DNA of 64,000 nt, taken from the NCBI GenBank assembly GCA_964458385.1, contig CAYWIS010000004.1, forward strand, positions 7,629 to 71,628. The letters run 5' to 3'. This stretch comes from JAHWKS01 sp964458385. Lineage in GTDB: Bacteria > Planctomycetota > Planctomycetia > Pirellulales > Pirellulaceae. The translations under genes were made by a program, and so were the position numbers. Shown here piece by piece: positions 8,031 through 17,764 of the stretch (positions within the stretch are counted from its first letter, which is position 1; each line of letters begins with the position of its first letter). The notes under the pieces were generated by a model. That model saw only the letters and a program-made list of their open reading frames with translations. It was not told where the DNA came from and ran no database searches.

Positions 8031-9518
8031 TTACTCCCCAGCTTGAGCTTCGGGGTCCGTGGGAGGCAGGGCCACCACGGCGTTGTCAAATCGCCAGGGG
8101 TAATCGGCCCGCTGCCGATTTTCTTGACCGCCTTTACCGCTGGCCTCACGCCGTTCGCTTTGCAGGTTGTGAATCATCTGCGAGATGTCCGACGCCTGGC
8201 GGGCGTAACCATCAAGCAGAAATTGACCGCCGCCAGCAGACAAAGACACTGCCCGCAACCGCGTAACCAGGATTTTATCGCCCGGCGGCAAGTCACGCGA
8301 AACATCCTTCAGTTCGTCAAGCCAGTTAATATCGCCCCGGGTGAACTGATGGATGTCTTCGGCCTTGGCTTGCAGCGTCCTGGCTTGGTCGACCAGTTTG
8401 TTGAGCTCGCTAATTTCGCGCTGAAGGGTTTTGATGTTGTGGTCATCGGCGGCCAGCTTTTGCCAAACCAGGAAAGTGTCCGCCAACACCAGCGACGCCG
8501 CAACCGCGGCCGCCAACACATAGCGGCGGCGTTGGCTAGGCGGTTCGGGACGGCGGCGCGGGTTGAAAAAGTCAATGTCGTGCCGAACCTGCGCCGCTTC
8601 GTCTTGCAACATGCCCAAAAGCGGCGCAAAACGCCCCGGATAATCGGGCAGGCCGGTTTTCAGGTCGCCATCGATCTCGACCACCGAGAACGGATCGAAC
8701 GGCTCGACAGGAACCGACAGTTGCTCCTGCACCATCGTTGCGACCGCCTCGACACGCGAGGTTTCGCCGCAGATGACTACACGCTCCACGCGCCGACCGC
8801 CAAGTTGATTCTGCGCCGCGGCGATGGTGCGTCGGGCCTCGGCCACCAACGCCCGGGTCTGAGCGTCGTCGGTCGCCGTGGGTAGCCGCACGGTGCGCAC
8901 AAAGACGACGTTATCGCCAATTAACACCGTCAGGTCGGCTTCGTCGCGCACCAAGTCGACCAACAGGCGGCACTCGCTGCTGGGCCGCGCTCGCCGCAAG
9001 AGAGAACCAGCCGCAAACGGACGCAGCACCAATTTCTCGGGCTCCAGGCCGGCCGCAGCGCAGGTCTGCCGGATTTGCTCGACTCCCTTGGGCGAAATGA
9101 CCGCCGCCAATACGCCTAAGGCGCCGCCGCCATTCTCGGGAGCCGCTTCAGTCGAAGATGTATCCAGCGGCACATAGTCCAGGAGCCAGTCTTCATTTAC
9201 GCCCGAAAAATCGCGCATGTCCTGGAAACGCACCAGATCGGGCAGTTCTTCGGGCGGCGCCGGCGGCAACGAGAGCCGGCGCAGCTCCACATTCGAGCGT
9301 CCCACCGCCACCAATGTTTCGCAGCGGCCAATGCGCCGGGCGGCTAGCGCCGCCGCCACGCGTTCGCCCACTTGGGCCTCGGTCAACGTTTCGCCCACGT
9401 TGGGTGGCGCCAGTTCGACGGCGAAGGCATGCTCCACCACCGCTTCCTTCCCGCGCGTCCGCGCCACAGCGATCCGCGCTTCGCGGCTGTCCCATTCAAG
9501 TGCTAGATATCGAGGCAT
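8031..9518 (-). CDS. gspL: Type II secretion protein GspL-like (PilM-type actin-fold domain fused to a PilN-like part)
   Basis: A 495-residue bitopic inner-membrane protein. Residues 1 to about 330 have the actin-like fold of PilM/cyto-GspL: YLALEWDSREARIAV at the N-terminus, a DLVRDEADLTVLIGD stretch near 190-205, and ERVVICGETSRVEAV near 245-260. One membrane helix follows (about 332-352, rich in Ala, Val and Leu), then a PilN-like periplasmic coiled coil (about 360-400) and an alpha/beta domain (KDVSRDLPPGDKILVTRL). In secretion systems GspL links the ATPase GspE to the inner-membrane platform. The gene lies 60 bp after gspK and 88 bp before the GspM/C-like gene, in the expected order. The start ATG at 9518 fits the N-terminal strand of the fold. 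Confidence 0.82.
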   Translation of the reverse strand: MPRYLALEWDSREARIAVARTRGKEAVVEHAFAVELAPPNVGETLTEAQVGERVAAALAARRIGRCETLVAVGRSNVELRRLSLPPAPPEELPDLVRFQDMRDFSGVNEDWLLDYVPLDTSSTEAAPENGGGALGVLAAVISPKGVEQIRQTCAAAGLEPEKLVLRPFAAGSLLRRARPSSECRLLVDLVRDEADLTVLIGDNVVFVRTVRLPTATDDAQTRALVAEARRTIAAAQNQLGGRRVERVVICGETSRVEAVATMVQEQLSVPVEPFDPFSVVEIDGDLKTGLPDYPGRFAPLLGMLQDEAAQVRHDIDFFNPRRRPEPPSQRRRYVLAAAVAASLVLADTFLVWQKLAADDHNIKTLQREISELNKLVDQARTLQAKAEDIHQFTRGDINWLDELKDVSRDLPPGDKILVTRLRAVSLSAGGGQFLLDGYARQASDISQMIHNLQSERREASGKGGQENRQRADYPWRFDNAVVALPPTDPEAQAGE

Positions 9519-9578
9519 GGCTTACGGGAAGTAAGAGTAGGTCGTGGGAAAAGGGAAATAGGAAATGAGAAATCGGTG

Positions 9579-11438
9579 TCACCGTAGCACGTCCTGCGGA
9601 GCGCCCAGAACATCCAACGGATAGCCACGGCCCAGATGGCTGATATCTCTCCAGAATAATAGCCGGGGCACGGTTTGCGTAGCGTCGATAACCACTTCCG
9701 CGCGGGCTGAGGCCGTGCCGTCTTCAAAAAAACCGACGACCTGAGCGCGATACACATCGCCGCCCGCCGTGATGAACGGCGTTAACGCACGCATCTCTTC
9801 CAAGCTCACAATGCCGGTGGTCATCAACCAAGTTTCAAAGCGGTAATTCGGATCTTCCTCCGCCTGACCGGGCTGCACCGGACGATTGGCAATGATCTCG
9901 TCAGCGATTTCCTCCGACATGCCGGGAATGCCCGCCAGGATCGCTCGCGGCGCCTCGTTGATGTTGATTCGGCCGGGAATCCACGGGTTAGGATTGACCG
10001 ACACGTGATCCAGCAGCAGCGGAAGATAGGTCGCCATGGCGGCCGGATCGTTTACAAAGGGCGACTCAATGATTCTGGCGTCTTCCTCTTCTTCGTCTCC
10101 GTTGCGGTCCTCGTCGCCGCCGTCCTCATCGCCGTCCCCCTCTCCGTCGCCGCCGTCGTTCTCTCCGCCTCCGCGTCCTCCTTCGCCGCGGCCGCCGCGT
10201 CCGCCACGCCCCCCGCGTCCGCCGTTGCCGCCCGACGAGTCTCCCCCGCCAATACGCACACGCGCGCCAATCAGTTCGATGACCTGATTGATGCGATGCT
10301 GGGCCGGTTGCGACAAGTCCAGCGTAAGAGCCGAGGCAGGCTCGGCCGACGCCTCGTCCGAGCCTTGCTCTCCTTGGTCCGGCCCGTATTGCCGGTAGGC
10401 GATGATGAAGTTCACCCAGGACGGGTCAAAGATCGCGCTAAGCTGCTCATGGAGCAATTGCAGATCTTCCTGGTTAATGTCGATGCGTGGCTCGTTTAAC
10501 TCCGAGACGTTACGCTCCATGCTCCACAGCGTCAGGTACGCCGACCATCCGCGGTCCATAACGCCATCGGACGATTCGCTCAAAGCGGCTTGGGTCATTT
10601 CGTGCGGATCGATCACGCCGTTACGGTTGACGTCGGCGCCGAACAATAACTGTGGCGTGACGCCGCGCACCAGCAGCAACTCTTCGACCGAATCCAAGGG
10701 GGCGTTCTTGGGAGCGTACGGAGGGTCCAGCGACAGGTAATAGTCGTCCTCGGCGCCGAACTCGCGCGGCTCGGAGTCTTCGTCCAAGTAATCCATAATC
10801 GCGTCGGCAATGTCTTCGGTCATGTTGGGCAGGGCCATGAGCAAGTCGCGCCCTGAGAAGACCCCTTCCATGCCAGGTTGCTTTTCGAGCCACACCAAGG
10901 CGTTGATGTTGACCCGCGCCGACTCGTTCTCCAGCCCGTACCGCAACCCGCCGACGGAATAACCCTGATCGTCCAAGAGCGGAGCCAGCACGGTAAAGCG
11001 GCCGCGAAAACTTGGCTCAGGATCGTCCACCACCAGTTGCGCCTGAAAGTAGGTGGGATTATCGAAGTGGCCACCCAACTCAAATTGGGTGACCTTGTCT
11101 TTCATCAAAAACAACCGCAGAGCGTCCACACCGGAATCGACCAGCATTCGGGCCTGCGCCTGACGACCGGCGTACTCGGTGGCTTCGCGCTGCGTAAGCA
11201 TCAACTCCGAGAACGCATAAGCCGAAAGGGCCAGCACCACAATCACTACCAGCACCACCACCAGCACCAAACCGCGCGGGCGATGAGTAAGGCGCCCGGG
11301 GTTCGCTGGTCGACCACAGCGATCAGCAGACGCCTCTTGCGGGCTTGCTGTGGCGACAACGTGATGTCGGGGCAGAGCGGCGCTTACGGTATATGCTCTT
11401 AAGCGCTGAGGCTTGCTCGCGGTCGCGGGACTTCTCAT
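9579..11438 (-). CDS. gspK: Type II secretion minor pseudopilin GspK
   Basis: A 619-residue protein, about twice the usual GspK length. A long basic leader (about 56 residues) ends at RPRG before a strongly hydrophobic helix (LVLVVVLVVIVVLALSAYAF). The +5 Glu is missing, as is normal for GspK, which caps the pseudopilus tip. The helix-hairpin-helix T2SSK domains are visible (LPNMTEDIADAIMDYLD; later GIPGMSEEIADEIIANRP). Near residues 269-280 there is a canonical 12-residue EF-hand loop, DVNRNGVIDPHE. Residues about 397-452 are a Gly/Arg then Asp/Glu low-complexity insertion. The ATG overlaps the stop of gspJ by 4 bp (ATGA), indicating translational coupling. No separate peptidase gene for the leader is present in the window. 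Confidence 0.88.
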   Translation of the reverse strand: MRSPATASKPQRLRAYTVSAALPRHHVVATASPQEASADRCGRPANPGRLTHRPRGLVLVVVLVVIVVLALSAYAFSELMLTQREATEYAGRQAQARMLVDSGVDALRLFLMKDKVTQFELGGHFDNPTYFQAQLVVDDPEPSFRGRFTVLAPLLDDQGYSVGGLRYGLENESARVNINALVWLEKQPGMEGVFSGRDLLMALPNMTEDIADAIMDYLDEDSEPREFGAEDDYYLSLDPPYAPKNAPLDSVEELLLVRGVTPQLLFGADVNRNGVIDPHEMTQAALSESSDGVMDRGWSAYLTLWSMERNVSELNEPRIDINQEDLQLLHEQLSAIFDPSWVNFIIAYRQYGPDQGEQGSDEASAEPASALTLDLSQPAQHRINQVIELIGARVRIGGGDSSGGNGGRGGRGGRGGRGEGGRGGGENDGGDGEGDGDEDGGDEDRNGDEEEEDARIIESPFVNDPAAMATYLPLLLDHVSVNPNPWIPGRININEAPRAILAGIPGMSEEIADEIIANRPVQPGQAEEDPNYRFETWLMTTGIVSLEEMRALTPFITAGGDVYRAQVVGFFEDGTASARAEVVIDATQTVPRLLFWRDISHLGRGYPLDVLGAPQDVLR

Positions 11439-12457
11439 GGCGCAAGCTCCTGGGTCGAAAGAGCAGTAGTCGGCTTAGCGGCGGGCAGGCGAACCACCAT
11501 GCGGTAGACCACCTCGCCGGGGAACAACTCGGAGGCGCTGTCCCCCAACAGAAAACTATCTTCCTCTTCGAGAAACCGGCGCGGCGTAATGGCCAGGGCA
11601 ATTTCAACCGCCGTGGGCAAACCGCCCATAGCCTCGGAATCCCAATCGTACAACCACTGTGATCCGTCGAAGTAGCGGAACTCCAGGCCCGTCACTTCGG
11701 GTGCGATTAGCTCCCCGGTGGCGTCTAGCAGCGTCTGGTCGCCCGTTTCGGCCGCCAGGAGCGCTACAGCGCGGTCGATCTCGCGCCTTACCAGCCCTCC
11801 TAACTTCGACTCTTCTTCGGAAAAGCCGGGAACCACGGAAGCGGTGGTCAGGTTTTCCTCGGGCGGGCGCAGAAAATAGCTGACGGTCTTGATGTCGCTG
11901 GGGTTCAACACCGGCGAAGCATTAGCCCCCAAAGCGATCACTCCTTGGAATTCGTCGGGACGCGGAAGACGGCTGACATCGATCTGCAATTCGTACTGCG
12001 TGCCCCGCACGCCTGGCACGGCGGCCGGTGTGGCGGCGGAGGAGATGCTCAGCGAAGCCGAGCCCGAACTCATTCCGCCCGACATGAGATCTTCCTCCAT
12101 CGTCTCGCCCATTCCGAAACTGTCGAGAGCGCTCCCCACGAAATCATCTTCCGATTGCAGGCCGGCGAGACTTTCGCCTGCTCCCGCAGCAAGGCTTTGC
12201 AGCGAGGAAAAGTCGATCACCTGGTACTGCACGGCGCTGCGTAGATCGTCGGCCATGCGTCGCAGTATCGCCCGCGCCAGTTGGGCTTCTTCGGTTTCCG
12301 TGCGGCCCACGTCGATGCTGCGCAAGTGCAGGTCAATCGCCATAGCGATGGCCATAAACACCAGCGCCGCCAAAGCCAACGCCAGCAGCAACTCCAGCAG
12401 CGTAAACCCACGGCGAACCGCCGAACTGGCGATCGATGTTTGACCATGCGCGATCAC
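11435..12457 (-). CDS. gspJ: Type II secretion minor pseudopilin GspJ-like
   Basis: A 340-residue prepilin. From the GTG at 12457 the leader is short and ends RRG before FTLLELLLALALAALVFMAI, a type IV prepilin cleavage site with Glu at +5. The rest is a periplasmic beta-rich domain with a long variable stretch rich in Ser, Gly and Met (about 110-150). Position between the I-like and K genes and size support GspJ. I chose the GTG because GGAGGTG lies just upstream and because it overlaps the stop of gspI as GTGA; an upstream extension to 12565 would overlap gspI out of frame for more than 100 bp. The 4-bp overlaps on both sides show tight coupling. Confidence 0.83.
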   Translation of the reverse strand: MIAHGQTSIASSAVRRGFTLLELLLALALAALVFMAIAMAIDLHLRSIDVGRTETEEAQLARAILRRMADDLRSAVQYQVIDFSSLQSLAAGAGESLAGLQSEDDFVGSALDSFGMGETMEEDLMSGGMSSGSASLSISSAATPAAVPGVRGTQYELQIDVSRLPRPDEFQGVIALGANASPVLNPSDIKTVSYFLRPPEENLTTASVVPGFSEEESKLGGLVRREIDRAVALLAAETGDQTLLDATGELIAPEVTGLEFRYFDGSQWLYDWDSEAMGGLPTAVEIALAITPRRFLEEEDSFLLGDSASELFPGEVVYRMVVRLPAAKPTTALSTQELAP

Positions 12458-13020
12458 AACGCACCTCCTGATGACGGTGCGTTGCCCGAGCTGGAGCCGC
12501 TTTCTTGCTGCAAGAGAGCTTCTTCCTCTTGAATCTGCTGCTCCAGCGCCGGATCGATCATCCAACGGGTCAATGTGAAGGTGACCGGCTGTTGCCCCGA
12601 ATCGACGACTTGCTCGACCATCACCTGGACCATCAGCAAACCTTCCTGATCGACCGGGCTGACCATGACCGACCAGGTCCAGTCCGGGTCCAGTTCAAAG
12701 GGAACTTGCTCGACCGACTCCAACGGCACAATCCCCGCGGCCAACTCCGACATTTTGCTTTCGCACAAGATTTGGGCCTTCGTCAGCTCGCGTGTTTCTC
12801 CTGCCGCCCGCACGCCAAGCCGCACCAATTCACCCATCGCCGCAATTGACAATCCGAGAATGGCGATCGCCAGCATCACCTCGAGCAACGAGAGCCCAGC
12901 GCGGCAACCCATCTTGCGCATGGGGCGACGAACACGGCGCTGCGGGCGGCGGCACGTAATCCGTGGGATGGCGCACCCCCCATCCCACCCGACGAGCCGG
13001 ACTTGGACGTAGCGGTTCAT
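12454..13020 (-). CDS. gspI: Type II secretion minor pseudopilin GspI-like
   Basis: A 188-residue prepilin. The hydrophobic helix begins at RAG before LSLLEVMLAIAILGLSIAAM, with Glu at +5. The mature part has the CESKMSELAAG pattern seen in GspI-type minor pseudopilins, followed by a beta-strand region and a Gln/Glu/Ser-rich tail. The ATG at 13020 overlaps the gspH stop (ATGA), so I keep it, although it makes a 42-residue leader, long for a prepilin. An internal ATG at 12921 would give a short leader but has no convincing ribosome binding site. GspI nucleates the pseudopilus tip together with J and K. Confidence 0.82.
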   Translation of the reverse strand: MNRYVQVRLVGWDGGCAIPRITCRRPQRRVRRPMRKMGCRAGLSLLEVMLAIAILGLSIAAMGELVRLGVRAAGETRELTKAQILCESKMSELAAGIVPLESVEQVPFELDPDWTWSVMVSPVDQEGLLMVQVMVEQVVDSGQQPVTFTLTRWMIDPALEQQIQEEEALLQQESGSSSGNAPSSGGAL

Positions 13021-13679
13021 TGCGGCGGTTCTCCCGTGCCGGTCGAGAGAACTTCGCCCACGCGGGCCACACCGGTCAGGCCGCGCAAGCGGATCGAGAC
13101 ATACGCCCCGGTCTGATTGGCAAGCATTACTTCAGCCGAAGTGGTGGTTCCATCGGGATAGAACAGCACTGGGGCCGACCAAGAATTCTCGAGCGAAGCC
13201 GACGTCGACATTCGCGAGAGCTCTTCTTCGATCGTCAGCGAGCGCGTGTCGGACTGTGTAAAGCTGTTCAGGAACTCGATCCCCTCGGGCAACTCGACCA
13301 GTATGCCAAGCGACTCGGGATTGGAGGGATCCTGCAGTCCGGCCGCCTCGATAAGCGATTCCTCGGTCATCCACGGCTGCACGCGAAAGCGGCCGGTCGT
13401 GGGCTGGTACTGAAAGACCATGATCTGCCCCGTCTGCATGGCGCGCACTCGGGCCCGATCCCAATTCGATTGGACCAAATCAGCGGCCTTGCGCAGCTTC
13501 TGCGCTTCGAGCGGCCCTTCCAAGGCGGGCGCGGCCATCGCCGCCACAATCACCAGCAAACCGAGCACGATGAGCAACTCCAACAACGTGAGCCCCTGCC
13601 GCGAACGGGAGCCGTTCGCGGAATGTCGGAGCCGCGCCGTATGAGGCGCGGCGGTCCATTGTCGTTGAGAAGAGCACAT
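13017..13679 (-). CDS. gspH: Type II secretion minor pseudopilin GspH-like
   Basis: A 220-residue prepilin. The leader ends RQG before LTLLELLIVLGLLVIVAAMA, with Glu at +5. Then comes the amphipathic continuation (QKLRKAADLVQSNWDRARVRAM) with the pattern of the GspH domain, in which a helix is followed by an exported beta-barrel-like part. The leader of 29 residues is longer than usual. Position directly after the major pseudopilin gene (51 bp gap) and ahead of I and J is the classic G-H-I-J-K order. Confidence 0.82.
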   Translation of the reverse strand: MCSSQRQWTAAPHTARLRHSANGSRSRQGLTLLELLIVLGLLVIVAAMAAPALEGPLEAQKLRKAADLVQSNWDRARVRAMQTGQIMVFQYQPTTGRFRVQPWMTEESLIEAAGLQDPSNPESLGILVELPEGIEFLNSFTQSDTRSLTIEEELSRMSTSASLENSWSAPVLFYPDGTTTSAEVMLANQTGAYVSIRLRGLTGVARVGEVLSTGTGEPPQ

Positions 13680-13730
13680 CGGAAATGTCGGAAGAGCAAA
13701 CCAGGCGCCCAGCGGGCGCAGTCGATCACA

Positions 13731-14174
<444 letters not shown>

Positions 14175-14316
14175 GAGAAAGGGTTCTCCTTAACTTGGTT
14201 GGCAAGTAGCAACGGGCGAAGGGCGTCTTGGGGGCGAGATTCGAGAAAGAGTGTTTCGCCAGGTCGGGCTTCTCCTCTTTCTCATGGACCGATCCCCAAT
14301 TCGCAATTCGCAGGTT

Positions 14317-15519
14317 CTAAATCGAGCTGCTCATCTTGATTACCGGGAGCAGCAAAGCGATGACAACAAACAACACGATAGCGGCCATGATCAAAAGCAT
14401 GACCGGCTCGATCAAGCGGATGAGCAAGTCCAAGCGACGTTCAGTACGACGCTCCAACCCCTCAGCCACTTCGACGAGGACGGTGTCGAGGGTGTTGGAT
14501 TCTTCGGCCACCGAGATCATTTCCACCACGGTCTTCGGGAACCGCCCGCTAGCCTCAAGTGGTGCAGCTAACGACTGGCCGGCCGTGATGTTTTCCGAAG
14601 CCTTGGCGATGGCCTCCGAAAGCACCAAATTGCCGGCCGCCTGACGACTGATTTCCAGCGACTTGAGAATCGGTACGCCGTTCTTCAGCAACGTGCCCAG
14701 CACCCGGCAGAACCGAGCCACGGCCAAGCTCTGAAAGATCGCACCGGCGCCGGGCAGCCCGAGTTTCACCAGGTCGCGGCGACGCTTGCCCTCTTCGCTT
14801 TGTAACTGCGAGCGAATAAAGAACACGACCACCGCCACCGCAACCGCCAGGAGCAAAATCCAATCCTGTAAGGTGCGGCTGAAGGCGAGCAGCCAGTCGG
14901 TCATCACGGGCAGTTCGCCCCGATCCCGCAGCCGCGCAAAAAGGGTTTCGAACTTCGGTACAAAAAACACGATCAACCCGCCCACCACGATTGAGCCGAT
15001 CGTCGCCAAAACGACCGGATACGCAAGCGCGCCCATGGTGCGGGACTTCAGGTCTTCTTGCTGTTCGGTGAACTTGGCCACCCGCTCCAAAGCCTCTTCC
15101 AAGAAGCCGCCTTCGGCGCCGGCGCGAACCATGTGCACGGCCATTTCACTGAAGACTTTAGGATGCCGCGCCATCACGTCAGCCAGAAGCGCGCCTTCCT
15201 CCACCCGCGAGTGGACGTCGTCTAGCACATGCTTCAGCGTGGGGTTGGTTGTCTGGTCGCGCAGCACTCGGATCGAGCGCAACAACGGCACGCCGCTGCG
15301 CAATAGCGCTGCGAGCTGCGCGTACGTGTTGGCCATGATCTGGCCTTTGACACGACGGTTGCTACGACTCGCCGCGCGAGCGTCCTCCAGTGCGACTTGG
15401 ATCGGAAACAGGGACTTCGCCCCCAGTTGCGTCAGCGCATCGCGCTCGGAGGTGGCCGAGATTTTCCCGGTCACCTTTTGGCCCTGCATGTCACGAGCAA
15501 CGTAAGCGAATTCCGGCAT
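14317..15519 (-). CDS. gspF: Type II secretion inner-membrane platform protein GspF
   Basis: A 400-residue polytopic membrane protein. It begins MPEFAYVARDMQGQKVTG, the typical GspF/PilC N-terminus, and has two copies of the cytoplasmic T2SSF helical domain: one around LAALLRSGVPLLRSIRVL (about 70-190) and one around RFCRVLGTLLKNGVPILKSL (about 265-390). Each is followed by membrane helices, the last near the C-terminus (VMLLIMAAIVLFVVIALLL). It forms the platform on which the ATPase GspE acts. I take the ATG at 15519; the longer reading from a TTG at 15531 adds four residues. A 142-bp gap separates it from gspG. Confidence 0.93.
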   Translation of the reverse strand: MPEFAYVARDMQGQKVTGKISATSERDALTQLGAKSLFPIQVALEDARAASRSNRRVKGQIMANTYAQLAALLRSGVPLLRSIRVLRDQTTNPTLKHVLDDVHSRVEEGALLADVMARHPKVFSEMAVHMVRAGAEGGFLEEALERVAKFTEQQEDLKSRTMGALAYPVVLATIGSIVVGGLIVFFVPKFETLFARLRDRGELPVMTDWLLAFSRTLQDWILLLAVAVAVVVFFIRSQLQSEEGKRRRDLVKLGLPGAGAIFQSLAVARFCRVLGTLLKNGVPILKSLEISRQAAGNLVLSEAIAKASENITAGQSLAAPLEASGRFPKTVVEMISVAEESNTLDTVLVEVAEGLERRTERRLDLLIRLIEPVMLLIMAAIVLFVVIALLLPVIKMSSSI

Positions 15520-15707
15520 GGGGAAAAACAAATCGTGAGCAGTAAACGGCGAATTGAGGCAAACGGACCGAACCTAAGGTCAAATCCGCGAACTGAAACT
15601 AACGAAATACAAAGCGACGTTCCGCCGCACCAGACGCCTTATTTCCATCATAATTACGACTCCTTCCTTTCTCCGTTTCTCGTTCCAAGTCGGGAAACGA
15701 ATTTGCC

Positions 15708-17417
15708 CTACTCACGTTGTGCGACAATCCGATCTCCCTTGGTAATGCGGAGCACTTCGTCCAGCGAGGTGCTGCCCGCAAGGACTTTGCGCCAACCGTC
15801 ATCGCGCAGCGTGCGCATGCCCTCGCGGACGGCGGCTTGCTTGATCTCCCAGGTGCTGGCGCGGTTGTGGGCCAGTTCGCGGATCGTTTCGGTCGTGACC
15901 AGAAGTTCGTAAATACCCATTCGCCCCGAGTAGCCCACGCCGCGGCACTGCCGACACCCCACCGGGCGATACAACACGGTGTCGGAGGAAAGCATTTCGC
16001 GGGGGAAATCCGGGGGCAGGTCGGCCTCGGTCGGCCGAAACGGCTCTTTACAGTGCACGCACAAACGCCGCACCAACCGCTGAGCCATGATCCCTTCGAC
16101 CGTACTTGCCACAAGGAACGGTTCGACCCCCATGTCGACCAAACGCGTAAAGGCGCCGGCCGCGTCGTTGGTGTGCAAGGTGCTGAACACCAAGTGGCCG
16201 GTAAGCGACGCCTGCACGGCGTTCTCGGCCGTTTCCAAGTCACGGATTTCGCCCACCAGCACCACATCGGGGTCATGACGCAAAATACTGCGAAGCGACT
16301 GGGCGAAGGTCAACCCGATTTTGGGATGCACCTGGATCTGGTTGATGCCGTCTAGTTGGTATTCGACCGGGTCTTCGGTGGTAATGATCTTATTGGAGTC
16401 GCTGCGGATCTCTAGCAACGAGCTATACAGCGTCGTTGTCTTTCCTGAACCTGTGGGGCCGGTTACCAGCACCACGCCGTGCGGCAGGTGAATCAGTTGG
16501 CGATAAATCTCGTAGGTGTCGGGCTCCATTCCCAACTTTTGCAGGTCGAAGACCATCGCCCCTTTGTCGAGAATACGCATGACCAGGCTTTCGCCGTGGA
16601 TCATGGGAATGACCGAGACGCGAATATCGACCTCGCGTCCCGACACCTTCAGCTTGATCCGCCCGTCTTGCGGCAACCGTTTCTCGGCAATGTTCAACCG
16701 CGACATGATTTTCAAACGGCTGACAATTGCTGCGTGAAAGCGGCTAATCTCGGGAGGAACCGGCTGCCGCTGCAACATACCGTCAATGCGGTAGCGGATG
16801 ACAATCCCGTTGGATTGAGACTCAATGTGGACGTCGCTGGCGCGCGATTCAATCGCCTCCAACAGAATTTCGTTCACCAGACGGATGACCGAAGCCTCTT
16901 GGGCCATTTCCGAGAGCTCGGATCCGTCGGTTTCAATCTCGCTCAGCAGCTCTACGCCGTTGTCGTTGGCGGTTGCCTCAAGCAGCCCTTCGATGGTTTC
17001 GCTTCCGACTCCCAAGTGCCGCTTGGTGAGTTTGGCAATTTCCTGGCGGCTAGCCAACACCGGATGAACCGCCATACCGGTGCTAGCACTCACCTCGTCC
17101 AGCGGGTACAGGTCAAACGGATCGGCCGTAGCCACCACCAGTTGGCCGTTTTCGCGGCGGATGGGGAAAAGCGAATGGCGGTAAATCAGCTTCTGGGGAA
17201 AGATCTTCAGCAGCGAGAGGTCAACTTCGACCTCGGCCAAGTCCACGAAGTCCAACCCCACCTCTTCGCCCAACGCGCGCAGAGCTTCTTCCTCGGAAAC
17301 GAAGCCCATCTCAATGGCCGTGTCGACTAACGACGCGTCGTCGTTCGAGCGGCGGGCCAGATCGAGTTGCCGCTCGTCCAACAAGCCGCGCCGCAGGAGT
17401 ATTTCACCAGCTTCCAT
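15708..17417 (-). CDS. gspE: Type II secretion ATPase GspE
   Basis: A 569-residue AAA-type secretion ATPase. The N-terminal domain (about 1-150, MshEN type: ILLRRGLLDERQLDLARR) is followed by the catalytic half with Walker A GPTGSGKTTTLY near residue 315, the Asp box ITTEDPVEYQLDGINQIQV, Walker B DPDVVLVGEIRD and the His box STLHTNDAAGA. A tetracysteine zinc site (CVHC then CRQC, about 460-500) is the hallmark of GspE/PilB. It powers pseudopilus assembly from the cytoplasm. First gene of the cluster; 188 bp precede gspF. The secretin gene gspD, which normally belongs to the system, is not in this window. Confidence 0.94.
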   Translation of the reverse strand: MEAGEILLRRGLLDERQLDLARRSNDDASLVDTAIEMGFVSEEEALRALGEEVGLDFVDLAEVEVDLSLLKIFPQKLIYRHSLFPIRRENGQLVVATADPFDLYPLDEVSASTGMAVHPVLASRQEIAKLTKRHLGVGSETIEGLLEATANDNGVELLSEIETDGSELSEMAQEASVIRLVNEILLEAIESRASDVHIESQSNGIVIRYRIDGMLQRQPVPPEISRFHAAIVSRLKIMSRLNIAEKRLPQDGRIKLKVSGREVDIRVSVIPMIHGESLVMRILDKGAMVFDLQKLGMEPDTYEIYRQLIHLPHGVVLVTGPTGSGKTTTLYSSLLEIRSDSNKIITTEDPVEYQLDGINQIQVHPKIGLTFAQSLRSILRHDPDVVLVGEIRDLETAENAVQASLTGHLVFSTLHTNDAAGAFTRLVDMGVEPFLVASTVEGIMAQRLVRRLCVHCKEPFRPTEADLPPDFPREMLSSDTVLYRPVGCRQCRGVGYSGRMGIYELLVTTETIRELAHNRASTWEIKQAAVREGMRTLRDDGWRKVLAGSTSLDEVLRITKGDRIVAQRE

Positions 17418-17460
17418 TCGTCAACCAACCGTTAGACCCAACCCACATAAATACCAATTT

Positions 17461-17526
17461 CGTTCCCAAGCTCTGCCTGGGAACGGAAACGCCCCAGGAG
17501 GGCTGCCTAGCGAGGCGGAGCCTCGC
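17461..17526. repeat. REP-like pair of palindromes upstream of gspE
   Basis: Two short palindromes 24 bases apart: CGTTCCCA / TGGGAACG (arms at 17461-17468 and 17478-17485) and GCGAGGC / GCCTCGC (17510-17516 and 17520-17526). A degraded copy of the same arrangement lies at about 46963-47006. This is the typical form of a dispersed intergenic repeat. It lies in the divergent region between gspE and the DUF885 gene. Confidence 0.6.
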
Positions 17527-17764
17527 AGGCTATGCGTCCCCAAGGAAGCCCGGAGATGAGAAACGCCACCGGGACACTAGCAACACGACTCCCGGATCTC
17601 CCAAGCCCTCTTGGGGAAGCGCGCCCACTTGCCTGCCCCGAATCCCGATATTCCTTCCATCTTACTCCAACTCGGGTTCTTTAGTGTCCGCCAAATGCCT
17701 GACGAGGTCAAACCGGAGGGACGAGGCGGGAACGGAGGAGGGAAACAAAACCCACCAACAAGCG

